A stretch of 64,000 bases of DNA from Spirochaetales bacterium (GCA_028533045.1 JAQQAP010000016.1:1-64000); one strand, 5' to 3'. Positions 39,259-48,345 are shown, counted from the first letter of the stretch. Made by a program: numbers and translations. Notes: generated by a model from the sequence alone, not told the origin.

Positions 39259-41223
39259 ATGGATAAATTTGTTTCCATCAAGCCGCTAAGCAAGGAGTTG
39301 GAAAACCGCATTTCCCGGAATCCTCTACTGAATATTGATACCTTTATTATTCCCTCTCCCTATATTCTGGACAAGGAGCTCAAGAAGGACTATTCCCACA
39401 GCTATGTCTGGATGGAGGAGGGGGAGATTATGGGATACATCCTGGTTTATTCCCAGGTGGAGTCCTGTGTTTTTCATATCTATAAAGTCGTAACCAGCCC
39501 CTTCGGACGGGGGAGGGGGATCGGCACCTTTCTTATTGAACACCTGGTGCGCAATCTGCCCGATGCCTCCTACCTATATCTTTTTATTTGGCAAAGACAG
39601 CCCGACACGGTGGAATTCTTTGAAAAAAAGGGGTTTGTCCAGGGGGAACCTCTGGTTTACCGGAATTTGGTCTATACCCATCTTTCCGCCCGTAAGGACG
39701 ATGTGGCCATCGATTCCCGCCAGTCAGGTCAAAACAAGGGCCGTCCTATAGAAGAGATAGGGCGCACCCGTCACGATGCCCGGAAGACCCTCCGCCTTCT
39801 TAGCAGTATGGTGGACATGCTTTCCGTGGATAACGGACACCGCATCATAGAGGACATAAACCGGGAAACTATCTCCCTTATTAATACTCTTAACTCCTAC
39901 CGAAACACGATGGCCGTAGTTCACAAAGTGAATATTAAAGAAATTATTACAGACCGAATCATCCCTTACGTGGAAGCTTCTTCTGTTCTCTGCGAAGTAC
40001 AGCTGGTTCTTAAAATAAAAAAGCCCCTGGTTGTCGGTTCCCACGTGGCCATCGGACGGGCCTTGATAAATCTGATTTCCAACTCTCTCGAGGCGATTGA
40101 AGAGGCGGGGCGTAAAGGGCTTATATGTATTACCTTGGACAAGAAGGATGGCAAGCTGATTCTCACTCTTTCCGACAACGGAAACGGTATTGAAAAGGAG
40201 AGGCTGATTAAAGACGAAAATGGGCTGCCTCGCTTTGTCGGTAAGACCACCAAGGGCCTTTTGAGAGGGGAAGGGCTGGGTACAACACAGATCTTTACCA
40301 CCTTTGGCCCGCAAAATATTGCGATTACCAGTGAACTTGGTAAGGGGACAAGCTGGGAAATCCGCCTGGACAAGTTTTCCCAGGAGCACGACCGCTGGTT
40401 CATTCAGATGGAGCGGCGCTACAACGAATTCAACTTCCTTATGGATGACCTTGTCTTTAACCGGCAGACCGAGCGCTCCACAGTTATTACCTATATCTGG
40501 CAGATGCGTAAAATGGAAATCTTCCTCTTTGATGTGATTTGCCAATTTAGCAAGTATAACAACATCCGGGACATCTACCGGACCTTCCTTTCCTATAGGA
40601 TGGACAGTCTGGATAGGGAGCATTTTCTCGAAGCTTCAAAGGAGTGGGAGAACGACTATCCCGTCCTTAAGGAGTGGGTTCTTAACCTGGCCGACCAGAT
40701 TCGCTCCCGCCGTCGTTATCTCAAAACCAGCGTAGAGGCGGATCGGTTCCGGGGGTCACTCTTTAAAAGCTGGGGACAGGCTGTTAACAACGTTATTATC
40801 TTTACTCTAAATCCGGCAAGCGGACGTTTTCTTGCCACAGATAGAAAACTGGCCGAACATCTGGACTTTGCTCCCTACCTGGGAGGAGTTAAGGAGAAAC
40901 TTCTTCGCGGTGAGTTTGCCGGAGATATCAATCATCTGTCCCAGCCCCTGTTTCTGGGGGTCTGGCAGGTTAAGGATGAAGAGGACTTGATGGTCAAGCT
41001 TAAGCTGATTCGAGCCGGCGCCCGGGCGCTTGTGGAGATGGGAATTAATCCCCACAAGACCCTTTCACTCTATCAGACGACTTACGTGCATCATAACCGG
41101 GATATTAACAGTGACAAATCGACTACCCTGGGCATCTTTGGAGACCACTCCGATGAAGAACTGAAAAATTATATCCGTGAAACGGAAGAGGACTTTCAGG
41201 GCTTCATTATGATGCAGGACTAA
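39259..41223 (+). CDS. GNAT acetyltransferase / histidine-kinase-like ATPase fusion protein
   Basis: A 654-residue cytoplasmic three-part protein. Residues 1-145: a GNAT fold with acetyl-CoA motif SPFGRGRGIGTFLIEHL. Residues 150-375: a histidine-kinase core with RHDARKTLRLLSS (His-172, like the RHDxxN box of citrate/Spo0B-type kinases), N-box NLISNSLEA (275), DNGNG (306-310) and GEGLGT (337-342). Residues 380-654: a conserved-looking but unrecognised domain. There is no sensor or membrane segment. It is co-transcribed with tyrS. An acetyl-CoA-sensing or acetylating kinase is inferred only from the architecture; the partner response regulator is not in the window. Confidence 0.7.
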   Translation: MDKFVSIKPLSKELENRISRNPLLNIDTFIIPSPYILDKELKKDYSHSYVWMEEGEIMGYILVYSQVESCVFHIYKVVTSPFGRGRGIGTFLIEHLVRNLPDASYLYLFIWQRQPDTVEFFEKKGFVQGEPLVYRNLVYTHLSARKDDVAIDSRQSGQNKGRPIEEIGRTRHDARKTLRLLSSMVDMLSVDNGHRIIEDINRETISLINTLNSYRNTMAVVHKVNIKEIITDRIIPYVEASSVLCEVQLVLKIKKPLVVGSHVAIGRALINLISNSLEAIEEAGRKGLICITLDKKDGKLILTLSDNGNGIEKERLIKDENGLPRFVGKTTKGLLRGEGLGTTQIFTTFGPQNIAITSELGKGTSWEIRLDKFSQEHDRWFIQMERRYNEFNFLMDDLVFNRQTERSTVITYIWQMRKMEIFLFDVICQFSKYNNIRDIYRTFLSYRMDSLDREHFLEASKEWENDYPVLKEWVLNLADQIRSRRRYLKTSVEADRFRGSLFKSWGQAVNNVIIFTLNPASGRFLATDRKLAEHLDFAPYLGGVKEKLLRGEFAGDINHLSQPLFLGVWQVKDEEDLMVKLKLIRAGARALVEMGINPHKTLSLYQTTYVHHNRDINSDKSTTLGIFGDHSDEELKNYIRETEEDFQGFIMMQD

Positions 41224-41245
41224 TTGAAAAAATATATATAAGCTA

Positions 41246-41274
41246 TTGACTATATATTCTCGTTGTATTATATA
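41246..41274 (+). promoter_or_regulatory. sigma-70 type promoter for the membrane FeS gene
   Basis: TTGACT (41246-41251), 17 nt, TATATA (41269-41274), in a very AT-rich 82-nt gap. The gene starts 31 nt downstream. Confidence 0.65.
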
Positions 41275-41305
41275 TATTGAAACTTTAATGTTTCGGAGTG
41301 ATTAG

Positions 41306-41833
41306 ATGAAAAAGAAAAGCCATTTATCCTGGACTTGGGTACTGTACTTTATGTTTATGGGTTTGTCTATTTTAGATATAAGATTCGGTCTTCTTGGATT
41401 CGCCTGTATGTTTTCCCCTCTCTTGTTTGCTTTTTTCGGGAAAAAGAAAAAGCACTGCAGTACCTACTGCCCCCGTGCTTCTTTTCTAAAGAATTTTCTG
41501 GGTAAGGTATCTCTCAAGCATACTCTTCCCAAACCGCTTAGGTCGAATGGATTTCGTAATATCCTTTTGGGACTGATGATGGGAATGTTTATCTTTTCCC
41601 TTATCCGTACCGGGGGAGACATCTCCAAAATAGCAGCTGTCATGTTTCGAATGATTGTGGTTAGCTCCGTAATGAGTCTGCTTATGGGCTTCTTCTACAA
41701 GGAACGTAGCTGGTGTACTGTCTGTCCCATGGGATATGCCGCCAAGCTTATGGGAGACGGTGTCGTACCCCTTGGCAGCAAAGAAGATAAGAACAAGCAG
41801 ACTAAATCTGCCAAGGAATCCAAAGCGTCCTAA
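41306..41833 (+). CDS. membrane 4Fe-4S protein, half-size NapH/NosR-like
   Basis: A 175-residue protein with about four membrane segments (near 10-30, 30-45, 85-102 and 112-130). Two short cysteine motifs sit on the same side: HCSTYCPRAS and WCTVCPMGY, each CxxxCP-like/CxxCP and of the type that ends the NapH/NosR/RnfB-like FeS membrane proteins. It has no soluble ferredoxin domain. It may pass electrons in the membrane. The 3' end (Lys/Ser-rich tail) overlaps the oppositely oriented isomerase gene by 4 nt. The function is unknown. Confidence 0.65.
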   Translation: MKKKSHLSWTWVLYFMFMGLSILDIRFGLLGFACMFSPLLFAFFGKKKKHCSTYCPRASFLKNFLGKVSLKHTLPKPLRSNGFRNILLGLMMGMFIFSLIRTGGDISKIAAVMFRMIVVSSVMSLLMGFFYKERSWCTVCPMGYAAKLMGDGVVPLGSKEDKNKQTKSAKESKAS

Positions 41834-42615
41834 GTCAGTAAGGCGATTATTTCCTTGAGAAGTTTAGCGTCACGGCGGAAGTTATCCACTTCGTCGTGGC
41901 GGCAAAATTCGAGAAAAGCATAGCAGTCTTGCTTTCTGCCTGCAAAAGGAGAAAGGTACTTAAGCCACCGATCTTTTCCTTCCTCCAAAAGCCTTCTGTC
42001 ATTCTTCTCTTCCGGTAGGGGGAGCCAGTGAAAAACATGAATATTGCTGATACGGTCTTTTAGAGCCTCTATCCCGGCCAGATTTTCTTCCATACTGTAA
42101 TGATGATGGGGCTGCCAATAGAATTCCACATTGGGGTTCTGAATTTCTTTAGCCAACAGTTGGGCATTTACGTCGGTATTGGTAAATGTATTCCGATGAT
42201 ACTCATAGGCGATAGAAAGACCTTCAGTTTCAGCTAATTCGGCACAGCGCCTAACATCGGCCAGGAACGGTTCGACCAGTTCTTTATCGGCCTTCTCACG
42301 GCTTATCCAGCCGGCCCATATCCGAATCCTTTTGGCACCCAAAGCCTTGGCTGTAGCCAGCACATCTTCAAAGGAGGGATTTTCCTTGCCCTCCTTAAGA
42401 GGACCGGCCCGGTAATAGGAACCGTAACTGTCAATTTGTAATCCCGCCGCCCGTGTTTTTTCTCCCACAAGGCGGGCTGTCTCAATATCTCCATGGGGAA
42501 CATGAACATCTCCTCCCCACTCAATAGAGCCAAGTCCCGCTTCCAGGGATAAAGCAATCACTTCTTCAACGGAGAGTTTTCTAAAGGTGATGGAACAGAG
42601 GCCGGGAATAATCAT
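41830..42615 (-). CDS. sugar phosphate isomerase/epimerase (xylose isomerase-like TIM barrel)
   Basis: A 261-residue AP-endonuclease-2/xylose-isomerase-fold protein. Segments: MIIPGLCSITFRKLSVEEVIALSLEAGLGSIEWGGDVHVP, AKRIRIWAGWI, AETEGLSIAYEYHRNTFTNT, PNVEFYWQPHHHYSMEENLAGI and ISNIHVFHWLP, which supply the Glu/His metal ligands typical of the fold. Members isomerise keto sugars, inosose or uronates. It is preceded by a 2-hydroxyacid dehydrogenase whose stop overlaps its start by 4 nt, so the two are coupled. The context suggests sugar-acid catabolism. Confidence 0.82.
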   Translation of the reverse strand: MIIPGLCSITFRKLSVEEVIALSLEAGLGSIEWGGDVHVPHGDIETARLVGEKTRAAGLQIDSYGSYYRAGPLKEGKENPSFEDVLATAKALGAKRIRIWAGWISREKADKELVEPFLADVRRCAELAETEGLSIAYEYHRNTFTNTDVNAQLLAKEIQNPNVEFYWQPHHHYSMEENLAGIEALKDRISNIHVFHWLPLPEEKNDRRLLEEGKDRWLKYLSPFAGRKQDCYAFLEFCRHDEVDNFRRDAKLLKEIIALLT

Positions 42616-43625
42616 GCCATACCTTCCAGAGCTTTCTTGTCAATGTGATAAACCAGGGGCTCTCCTGTCAGATAGCGGCGGCATTCGTCAATGGCGTACT
42701 GGCCCATTCTGCGGCATTCATTACCCATGGAGCCCGCAATATGGGGCGTAAGGAAGACATTGGGAAGGGAATAGAGGAGGGAACCTTCCTCGGGCGGTTC
42801 CTTTTCCGTTACATCAAGAATTGCCGTGAGATCCGGTCTTTTTCGAAGGACTTCGACCATCTCCTCTTCTTTAATAAGCCCCCCCCGGCTGGTGTTGATG
42901 AGAACGGCATTTTCCTTCATAGAAGCGATTAATTCGCCTGTTATCATACCCTTTGTCGCCGGTAGTAAAGCTGTATGGAGTGAGATGACATCGGCCCTTT
43001 TGAACAGTTCCTTAAGAGGGAGTGCTTCCACACCTTGGGCGGCGGCCTGTTCCGGCGTCAAATCATAGTCGTCTACAATGATGTCAAAGTCAAAATCTTT
43101 TAGTTTTTCCAGTACTAGCCGGCCAATCGTTCCCAGGGAAACAAGGGCAACGGTAGAACCGTAAGCCCCGGCTACGGCGTAGGCGTGATCTTTTTTATTA
43201 AACTGCTCCGGTCCGCCATTTTCAAGGCGCCGTGTAAAGAAAGGGGCTTGTTTTAGGGCGAGTAGAATGGTGGCCAGGCAGTATTCCGTCACGGGTATAG
43301 CGTTGGCTGCGAAGGAGCTGGTTACGGTAAGGTTTCGTTCCCACGCCGCTTCGGTCATAAAATAACGTATTGTTCCGGCCGCATAAAACACCGCCTCCAG
43401 CTTGGGCGCGTGGGAAAGGAATTCCTCGTCGATGGGAGTCATGCCCCAACCGGAAAAGAGAATCTCCACTTCATTAAGAAGAGAAAGGTTTTCCCTTATC
43501 GTTTCTTTTGTCTGCGGTTCAGCAATGATGTCTACCAGTGTTTCTATTTCCGCCCGTTCTCTGGGGCCGTACACACTGTTGAAACGTCTTTCTTCCATAA
43601 GAAAGAGGGCCTTTTTCTTCGCCAT
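42612..43625 (-). CDS. D-isomer-specific 2-hydroxyacid dehydrogenase
   Basis: A 337-residue NAD(P)-dependent oxidoreductase. The Rossmann motif VALVSLGTIGRLVLEKLKDF (near 165) is a variant of GxGxxG (SLGTIG); catalytic Arg in NTSRGGLIKEEEMVE (near 250), Glu in DVTEKEPPEEG and His in LTPHIAGSMG. These line up with the family. The physiological substrate may be a 2-keto/hydroxy sugar acid. The start (43625) has AGGAG 8 nt upstream. It overlaps the isomerase gene by 4 nt and follows the beta-helix lipoprotein after 76 nt. Confidence 0.88.
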   Translation of the reverse strand: MAKKKALFLMEERRFNSVYGPRERAEIETLVDIIAEPQTKETIRENLSLLNEVEILFSGWGMTPIDEEFLSHAPKLEAVFYAAGTIRYFMTEAAWERNLTVTSSFAANAIPVTEYCLATILLALKQAPFFTRRLENGGPEQFNKKDHAYAVAGAYGSTVALVSLGTIGRLVLEKLKDFDFDIIVDDYDLTPEQAAAQGVEALPLKELFKRADVISLHTALLPATKGMITGELIASMKENAVLINTSRGGLIKEEEMVEVLRKRPDLTAILDVTEKEPPEEGSLLYSLPNVFLTPHIAGSMGNECRRMGQYAIDECRRYLTGEPLVYHIDKKALEGMA

Positions 43626-43701
43626 GGTAAATTCTCCTATTTTTAAAAAAGGGAGCCCAGAATTGAGCTCCCCTGTCATCTTGGTTTATATTTTAAACTA
43701 A

Positions 43702-45684
43702 CTACTTGGTGTAGACAAGACCGGGCTGAAATTTTTCAGACTTGTTTTCCTTGGAATAGAACTCGCAGTACATATTTTCTACTCCGTCGTTACTCAGAAT
43801 CAGAGTTACCCGGGGGGCATCCAGACTCTTGAGGTAATCGGTAATATCCACATAGTAGGTATTGAAGTTCTGACCGGCGGCGGTAAAGGTAAAATCGGTT
43901 ACATCATCGAGCTTGCCTTCCGGATCTTCCACGATAGCTACCTGGTCCGCATGGAAAGGAGCGTTTTCCCAGGTAAGACCGTTTTCATTCCAGTTTACGA
44001 ATTCGGTAGAACCGTGAATGTTTACAGTCGCCAGACCGTCCTTGCTCTTACCGCTGAGTCTCAGGTAAACCTTATCGTAATCGGCGGGGCCTTCGGTCAG
44101 ATCAAACATGAAATAGATCATTCTGTTGTAAGGTACGTCAAAGTAGGAGGCCTTGAACTTCATGTTGGAAGCGGTCTGAACTCTGGTACGGGCTTCGTTG
44201 GTAATGAAGGTGTCGTGGAGGGGGTAGATGAACGTTCCCGTTTTGGGAGTGATGAGGTCACTAATGGGGGGAACCACAAAGTTGGGAGTATTGTCTACGT
44301 AACCAACCTTGGAGGTACCGGCGAACTCATTACCATCCACTTCACAGCCTTCGCCTAGAACTTCGGTGAACATACCGTTCATAACGTTGGTAACAGTGTT
44401 GTTTTTCACAACAACACCAGTGAGAATACCCTTTTCCGGCTCGAGGGCCTTGTAGGTATAGCTCAGCTTGATTCCCCAGCCTTCATCAACAGGGTTGGGA
44501 CCGTCGTTGGGAAGAACTTCAAGGGGAATATTTTCAAGAGTATTGCCTATCACCTGGGTTCCGGGAGCGTCCTGCACGTGAATACCGGTGCTGCCCATGT
44601 CGGAGAGATTCTTGATAACATTGTTTTCCACGATGGTGTTGGGAGTACCGTAAAGTACATCGATACCTCTTTTACCACCGTCGATGATGTTGTCGTGAAT
44701 GTAGTTATCCGGACCGGCCGCATCGTGGGTGGCTCCGGAGTTACCCACACCAATACCCGCACCGGCTCTGGTGTTATTAATGGTGTTAAAGCTAATTTCG
44801 TTGGCGTACTCATCCTCTCCATGAAGGTCAATCGCATCAAGAAGGGTGTCGTTTAAAGTGTTACCGGTAATTACGTTGTGGTGAGCGTAGTACTGGAGGA
44901 GAATACCGTGACGAATATAGGGCCCGTTAATTGTACAGCCTTCTACTCGGTTATTGGTTGTATCCAGGTTGGAATCGGTAAGGTCCATTCCGTTACCAAT
45001 ACCCTGGATGGAGATACCGTAACCGGCACCGCCGCCGCCAAGGTCGGTCGCATCCTGAAGGGTACAGTCCTTAATTAGAACGTTGTTCAGAACGCGGAGA
45101 CGGATACCCATTCTCTGGAACTTTTCTATGGTTACCCGGGTAACGGTGATGTTGCCCTGGGGAGCGGTAGGTCTTTCGTTGTCCAGAACAATTCCGTAAA
45201 CCGGAGCGGTTCCGGCGAAGTTATTGAACTTGGAATCGTTGGGATCGGGCATGGAGGATTCCGGTGTGTCCGATGTTACTGTCAAATCGGAAATAACAAT
45301 ATTGGACATGGTCAGACAGAGGATAACGGCCGTTTTTTCACGACTGTTGGTACCTTCGTCCCATTTGGATACGATCCGGGTCAGGTCCTGTCCGGCTCCT
45401 CTAAGGTTAACCCCTTCCTTCATATAAATATGAGACTTGTATGAACGTCCGTTAAAAGCCCCGGTCTGAAAATACCAGTCTCCCTCGGGGACGTATATTT
45501 CATCTCCTGCTTCGGCCTTCTCTACAGCCGCCTTAAATGCGGCGGCATTATCAAAAGCGGGATCACCGGCAACGGCACCAAAATCGGTAACATCAAGAGT
45601 TTTTCCCTTAACCTTGCCACCTCCGTCGGTTACACAACCGAAGGTGAAAAGGACAGCCAGCAGCAAAATAAGATATTTACGCAT
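43702..45684 (-). CDS. right-handed beta-helix lipoprotein with DNRLRE/CBM96-like C-terminus, probable polysaccharide lyase
   Basis: A 660-residue lipoprotein (MRKYLILLLAVLFTFG|C, lipobox at Cys-17). Residues about 30-110 (DVTDFGAVAGDPAFDNAAAFKAAVEKAEAGDEIYVPEGDW) are a pectate-lyase-3/GH28-type N-terminal cap, followed by many parallel beta-helix rungs (NNVLIKDCTLQ, NRVEGCTINGP, HNVITGNTLNDT, NTIVENNVIKN). Residues about 480-655 (THDTFITNEARTRVQ-like start, FVNWNENGLTWENAP) resemble the DNRLRE/CBM96 module known from alginate-binding proteins. It is thus a candidate for uronic-acid polysaccharide cleavage or binding at the cell surface. The ATG follows GGAGGA. Confidence 0.75.
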   Translation of the reverse strand: MRKYLILLLAVLFTFGCVTDGGGKVKGKTLDVTDFGAVAGDPAFDNAAAFKAAVEKAEAGDEIYVPEGDWYFQTGAFNGRSYKSHIYMKEGVNLRGAGQDLTRIVSKWDEGTNSREKTAVILCLTMSNIVISDLTVTSDTPESSMPDPNDSKFNNFAGTAPVYGIVLDNERPTAPQGNITVTRVTIEKFQRMGIRLRVLNNVLIKDCTLQDATDLGGGGAGYGISIQGIGNGMDLTDSNLDTTNNRVEGCTINGPYIRHGILLQYYAHHNVITGNTLNDTLLDAIDLHGEDEYANEISFNTINNTRAGAGIGVGNSGATHDAAGPDNYIHDNIIDGGKRGIDVLYGTPNTIVENNVIKNLSDMGSTGIHVQDAPGTQVIGNTLENIPLEVLPNDGPNPVDEGWGIKLSYTYKALEPEKGILTGVVVKNNTVTNVMNGMFTEVLGEGCEVDGNEFAGTSKVGYVDNTPNFVVPPISDLITPKTGTFIYPLHDTFITNEARTRVQTASNMKFKASYFDVPYNRMIYFMFDLTEGPADYDKVYLRLSGKSKDGLATVNIHGSTEFVNWNENGLTWENAPFHADQVAIVEDPEGKLDDVTDFTFTAAGQNFNTYYVDITDYLKSLDAPRVTLILSNDGVENMYCEFYSKENKSEKFQPGLVYTK

Positions 45685-45752
45685 TAATTCCTCCATTCTT
45701 GAAACCATAACATAGCAGGGCTTCATTCTTTATTTTTACTAATCTCTTCCGC

Positions 45753-45777
45753 ATATCCGCAAAGCTTATGCGGATAT
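45753..45777. promoter_or_regulatory. 25-bp near-palindrome, possible operator
   Basis: ATATCCGCA-AAGCTTA-TGCGGATAT: perfect 9-bp arms around AAGCTT. It lies in the 226-nt divergent gap, 69 nt upstream of the beta-helix lipoprotein start and 134 nt upstream of cysS. A regulator of the sugar-acid genes could bind here. The rest of the gap shows one more small hairpin (GCTAA/TTAGC near 45874-45893). Confidence 0.45.
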
Positions 45778-45910
45778 ACAGTGTAATATTCTACTTCTGA
45801 ATTATTCAGCTGTCAACAAAGCATTTGTGACTTGTCATTTTAAGCCGATTTAGATACTTTTACAGTAAGCTATTGCTAAAACATTTGTTAGCGAAATCAA
45901 GGAGAAAATC

Positions 45911-47320
45911 ATGGAAATGCAATTGTACAATACGGACGGCCGGGAAGCGCAGACTTTCAAACCCATAGAGGAAGGCAAGGCGGGATTGTACTGTTGCGGT
46001 CCTACCGTATATAACTACGCCCATATTGGGAATATGAGACCCTACACCATTCAGGATGTCCTAAAGCGGGCTTTAACCTATTTTGGGTACGACGTAAATC
46101 ACGTTATGAACATCACCGACGTGGGCCATCTTACCGACGATGGGGACGAGGGCGAAGACAAAATGATCAAAGCCGCCCGGGAAAAGGGCATGTCCGTTTG
46201 GGATATCGCCCGATTTTTTGAGGATGCCTTTTGGAAGGACCTGGAGAGACTGAATATCTCCCGTCCTACGGTCAGCTGCCGGGCCACAGATCACATTCAG
46301 GATATGATCGACATGATCTCCACCCTGGAAGAGAAGGGGTATACCTATATTTCCGGGGGAAATGTCTACTTTGATACATCCAAATTCCCCGAATATGGCA
46401 AAATGGCTTTGCTCGACCGGCAGGAACTCAAAGAAGGTGCCCGGGTCGGGGTGGATGAAAATAAAAGGAATTATACCGACTTTGTCCTCTGGTTCACCAA
46501 GAGCAAATTTGAAAATCAGGCCATGGTCTGGGATTCTCCCTGGGGCAAGGGCTATCCGGGCTGGCATATAGAGTGTTCCGCCATGAGCAGCAAGTATCTG
46601 GGGCCCCACTTTGACTTTCACTGCGGGGGAATTGACCATGTCCCCGTTCACCACACCAACGAAATTGCCCAGAGTGAGGCGGCCAACGGCTGTAAGTGGG
46701 TGAATTATTGGGTCCATAATGAATTTATCCTTATGAAGACCGGGAAAATGTCCAAAAGTAAGGGAAACTTCCTTACCATTCAGTCTTTGGTGGATGAAGG
46801 CTACGATGCCCTGGACTACCGCTACCTTCTTTTGGGGGGGCATTATCGTTCCCAGTTGGTTTTCTCCTGGGAATCTCTCGATGGGGCCCGTTCCGCCCGG
46901 GAATCGCTGGTGCGTAAGATAAAAGCCCTTCTGGAGGAGAGTCAGGCTGCGGCAGAGCTGAATGAGAAAGCCCTTGTGTATATGAAGGACTTTGAGCAGC
47001 ACTTGGCCGATGACTTGAACACGCCCCGCTGTTTGGCCGATATCTGGAGTCTTCTTAAGGACAAAGAGCTGGGAGCCGATCAAAAACTGGCCCTCATTTT
47101 CAAGATGGACGGCCTTTTGGGATTAAAGCTGGAAGAGGAAGCTTCCCGGGAAGAAGAGAAAGTTTCACTTGACGGGGAGATTGAGGCTCTCATCGAGGAG
47201 AGAAATCAGGCTCGAAAGGATAAGAACTTCGCCCGTTCCGATGAGATTCGCGACGAGCTACTGGCCCGGGGAATCAAGATTATCGATACGCCCCAGGGAA
47301 CGACTTGGGAAAAAGTGTAA
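45911..47320 (+). CDS. cysS: Cysteinyl-tRNA synthetase
   Basis: A 469-residue class I synthetase. HIGH-type motif AHIGNMRP at 37-44, KMSKS motif KMSKSKGN near 268; the zinc ligands Cys-29 (CCGPTVYN), the IECSAMS Cys and the GGIDHVPVHHTNE His are present, giving cysteine specificity. C-terminal helical anticodon domain ends RSDEIRDELLARGIKIIDTPQGTTW. Length is standard. An AAGGAG ribosome site precedes the ATG. No leader peptide with Cys codons was seen upstream, unlike tyrS. Confidence 0.97.
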   Translation: MEMQLYNTDGREAQTFKPIEEGKAGLYCCGPTVYNYAHIGNMRPYTIQDVLKRALTYFGYDVNHVMNITDVGHLTDDGDEGEDKMIKAAREKGMSVWDIARFFEDAFWKDLERLNISRPTVSCRATDHIQDMIDMISTLEEKGYTYISGGNVYFDTSKFPEYGKMALLDRQELKEGARVGVDENKRNYTDFVLWFTKSKFENQAMVWDSPWGKGYPGWHIECSAMSSKYLGPHFDFHCGGIDHVPVHHTNEIAQSEAANGCKWVNYWVHNEFILMKTGKMSKSKGNFLTIQSLVDEGYDALDYRYLLLGGHYRSQLVFSWESLDGARSARESLVRKIKALLEESQAAAELNEKALVYMKDFEQHLADDLNTPRCLADIWSLLKDKELGADQKLALIFKMDGLLGLKLEEEASREEEKVSLDGEIEALIEERNQARKDKNFARSDEIRDELLARGIKIIDTPQGTTWEKV

Positions 47321-47348
47321 CCCCCGGCCTTTAGGATTGTTTAGGTAA

Positions 47349-47882
47349 ATGAAAGAGAAGAGGGACCGGCAGGTAATCTTCAATGCTGTATATGAAGAAA
47401 ATGTCTCCCTCCTTAACCGAATTGCCACACGCATAAGCGGTTCGGCCGAGGCGGGGGAAGATATTTGCCAGGAAGCTCTTTTTAGATATTACGAACGTAT
47501 AGGGACTGTGCCGGAAGGGGAGGAAGCCCGTTATTGGCTCATACGGGTGGTAAAGAATCTTTCCCTGAATTACGGCAAGAGGAAGGAACGGGAACGGCAG
47601 GCCTACCGCAGGCTGGGCCGTGAACCCCGGCGGGAGCAGTTCAACGAAGGGGAAGAGAAGATTCTGCGGGAAGAGAGCGGGCGGGAAATTCGTGACGCTC
47701 TGGCAAAACTTCCTCCCAAGTACAGAGTTGTATTAATTTTAAAAGAGTATGAAAAAATGAGCTATAAGGAGATTGGCGAGTCATTGAAATTGTCAGAGTC
47801 CAATGTTAAAGTCCGGGTTTTTCGTGCCCGGGAACAGCTTTCCCGGATTCTCAAAAAGGGGGACCTTCATGTGCCCCGATAA
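47349..47882 (+). CDS. ECF-type RNA polymerase sigma factor
   Basis: A 177-residue extracytoplasmic-function sigma factor. Region 2 (about 12-80): EENVSLLNRIATRISGSAEAGEDICQEALFRYYERIG and RYWLIRVVKNLSLNYGKRKERE; region 4 (about 115-170): DALAKLPPKYRVVLILKEYEKMSYKEIGESLKLSESNVKVRVFRAREQL. The helix-turn-helix is in the last part. The next gene, a zinc anti-sigma factor, overlaps it by 14 nt, the usual arrangement. It starts 28 nt after cysS. Confidence 0.93.
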   Translation: MKEKRDRQVIFNAVYEENVSLLNRIATRISGSAEAGEDICQEALFRYYERIGTVPEGEEARYWLIRVVKNLSLNYGKRKERERQAYRRLGREPRREQFNEGEEKILREESGREIRDALAKLPPKYRVVLILKEYEKMSYKEIGESLKLSESNVKVRVFRAREQLSRILKKGDLHVPR

Positions 47883-48345
47883 ATCGCTTCTTTCCGCCTG
47901 GTATGACGGAGAAGTGGAAGAGCCCTGGAAAGAAAAGATCGATAAACACATAAATGAGTGCGTTCGCTGCCGGGCTGTGGTGGAAGAGTTTAAAAAAGCC
48001 TCCCTTTTTCTACAGGATGAGCCGCCCGCTCTCACGCCCTATCGCAAGAAAGAGCTTCACCGTCGTGTAATGCAGCAGCACCGGCGTAAAAAAATGCTTA
48101 CCCCCCGGCACTATCTCTCCTGGTCTACCGCTGTGGCGGCCCTTGCCATTGTCCTTTCCTTAATTCTAAGGCCCTTTGTGTCTTCCGGTGCCACGGGAGA
48201 CGCCTTCCTGGCCCGTTCGGGAAAAGCAGACCTATCTGCGATGGAAGAGCTTGTCCCCATCAATCTCCCGCCCGATCAGTCTCTGTTTTACTACGGCGAT
48301 TCGGAACTGCAAAAATCGGTCTCCTTTGAGGAGGCGGTTCAGTGA
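47869..48345 (+). CDS. zinc-type (ZAS) membrane anti-sigma factor
   Basis: A 158-residue protein with an N-terminal putative-zinc-finger domain: HINECVRC gives the H-x3-C-x2-C motif (His-27, Cys-31, Cys-34). A single membrane segment lies near residues 84-102 (WSTAVAALAIVLSLILRPF), and the C-terminal 55 residues are periplasmic. It would hold the ECF sigma factor inactive until an envelope signal arrives. The ATG at 47869 is inside the sigma gene with GGGGG 7 nt upstream; a start 22 codons earlier is unlikely. Confidence 0.88.
   Translation: MCPDKSLLSAWYDGEVEEPWKEKIDKHINECVRCRAVVEEFKKASLFLQDEPPALTPYRKKELHRRVMQQHRRKKMLTPRHYLSWSTAVAALAIVLSLILRPFVSSGATGDAFLARSGKADLSAMEELVPINLPPDQSLFYYGDSELQKSVSFEEAVQ

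Noticed and set aside
45727..45910. Leader-peptide attenuator before cysS
   Set aside because: No run of Cys codons in any short open frame and no terminator; only palindromes were found.
46073..47083. 336-codon open frame antisense to cysS
   Set aside because: It is a shadow of the cysS codon bias; no start signal or recognisable domain.
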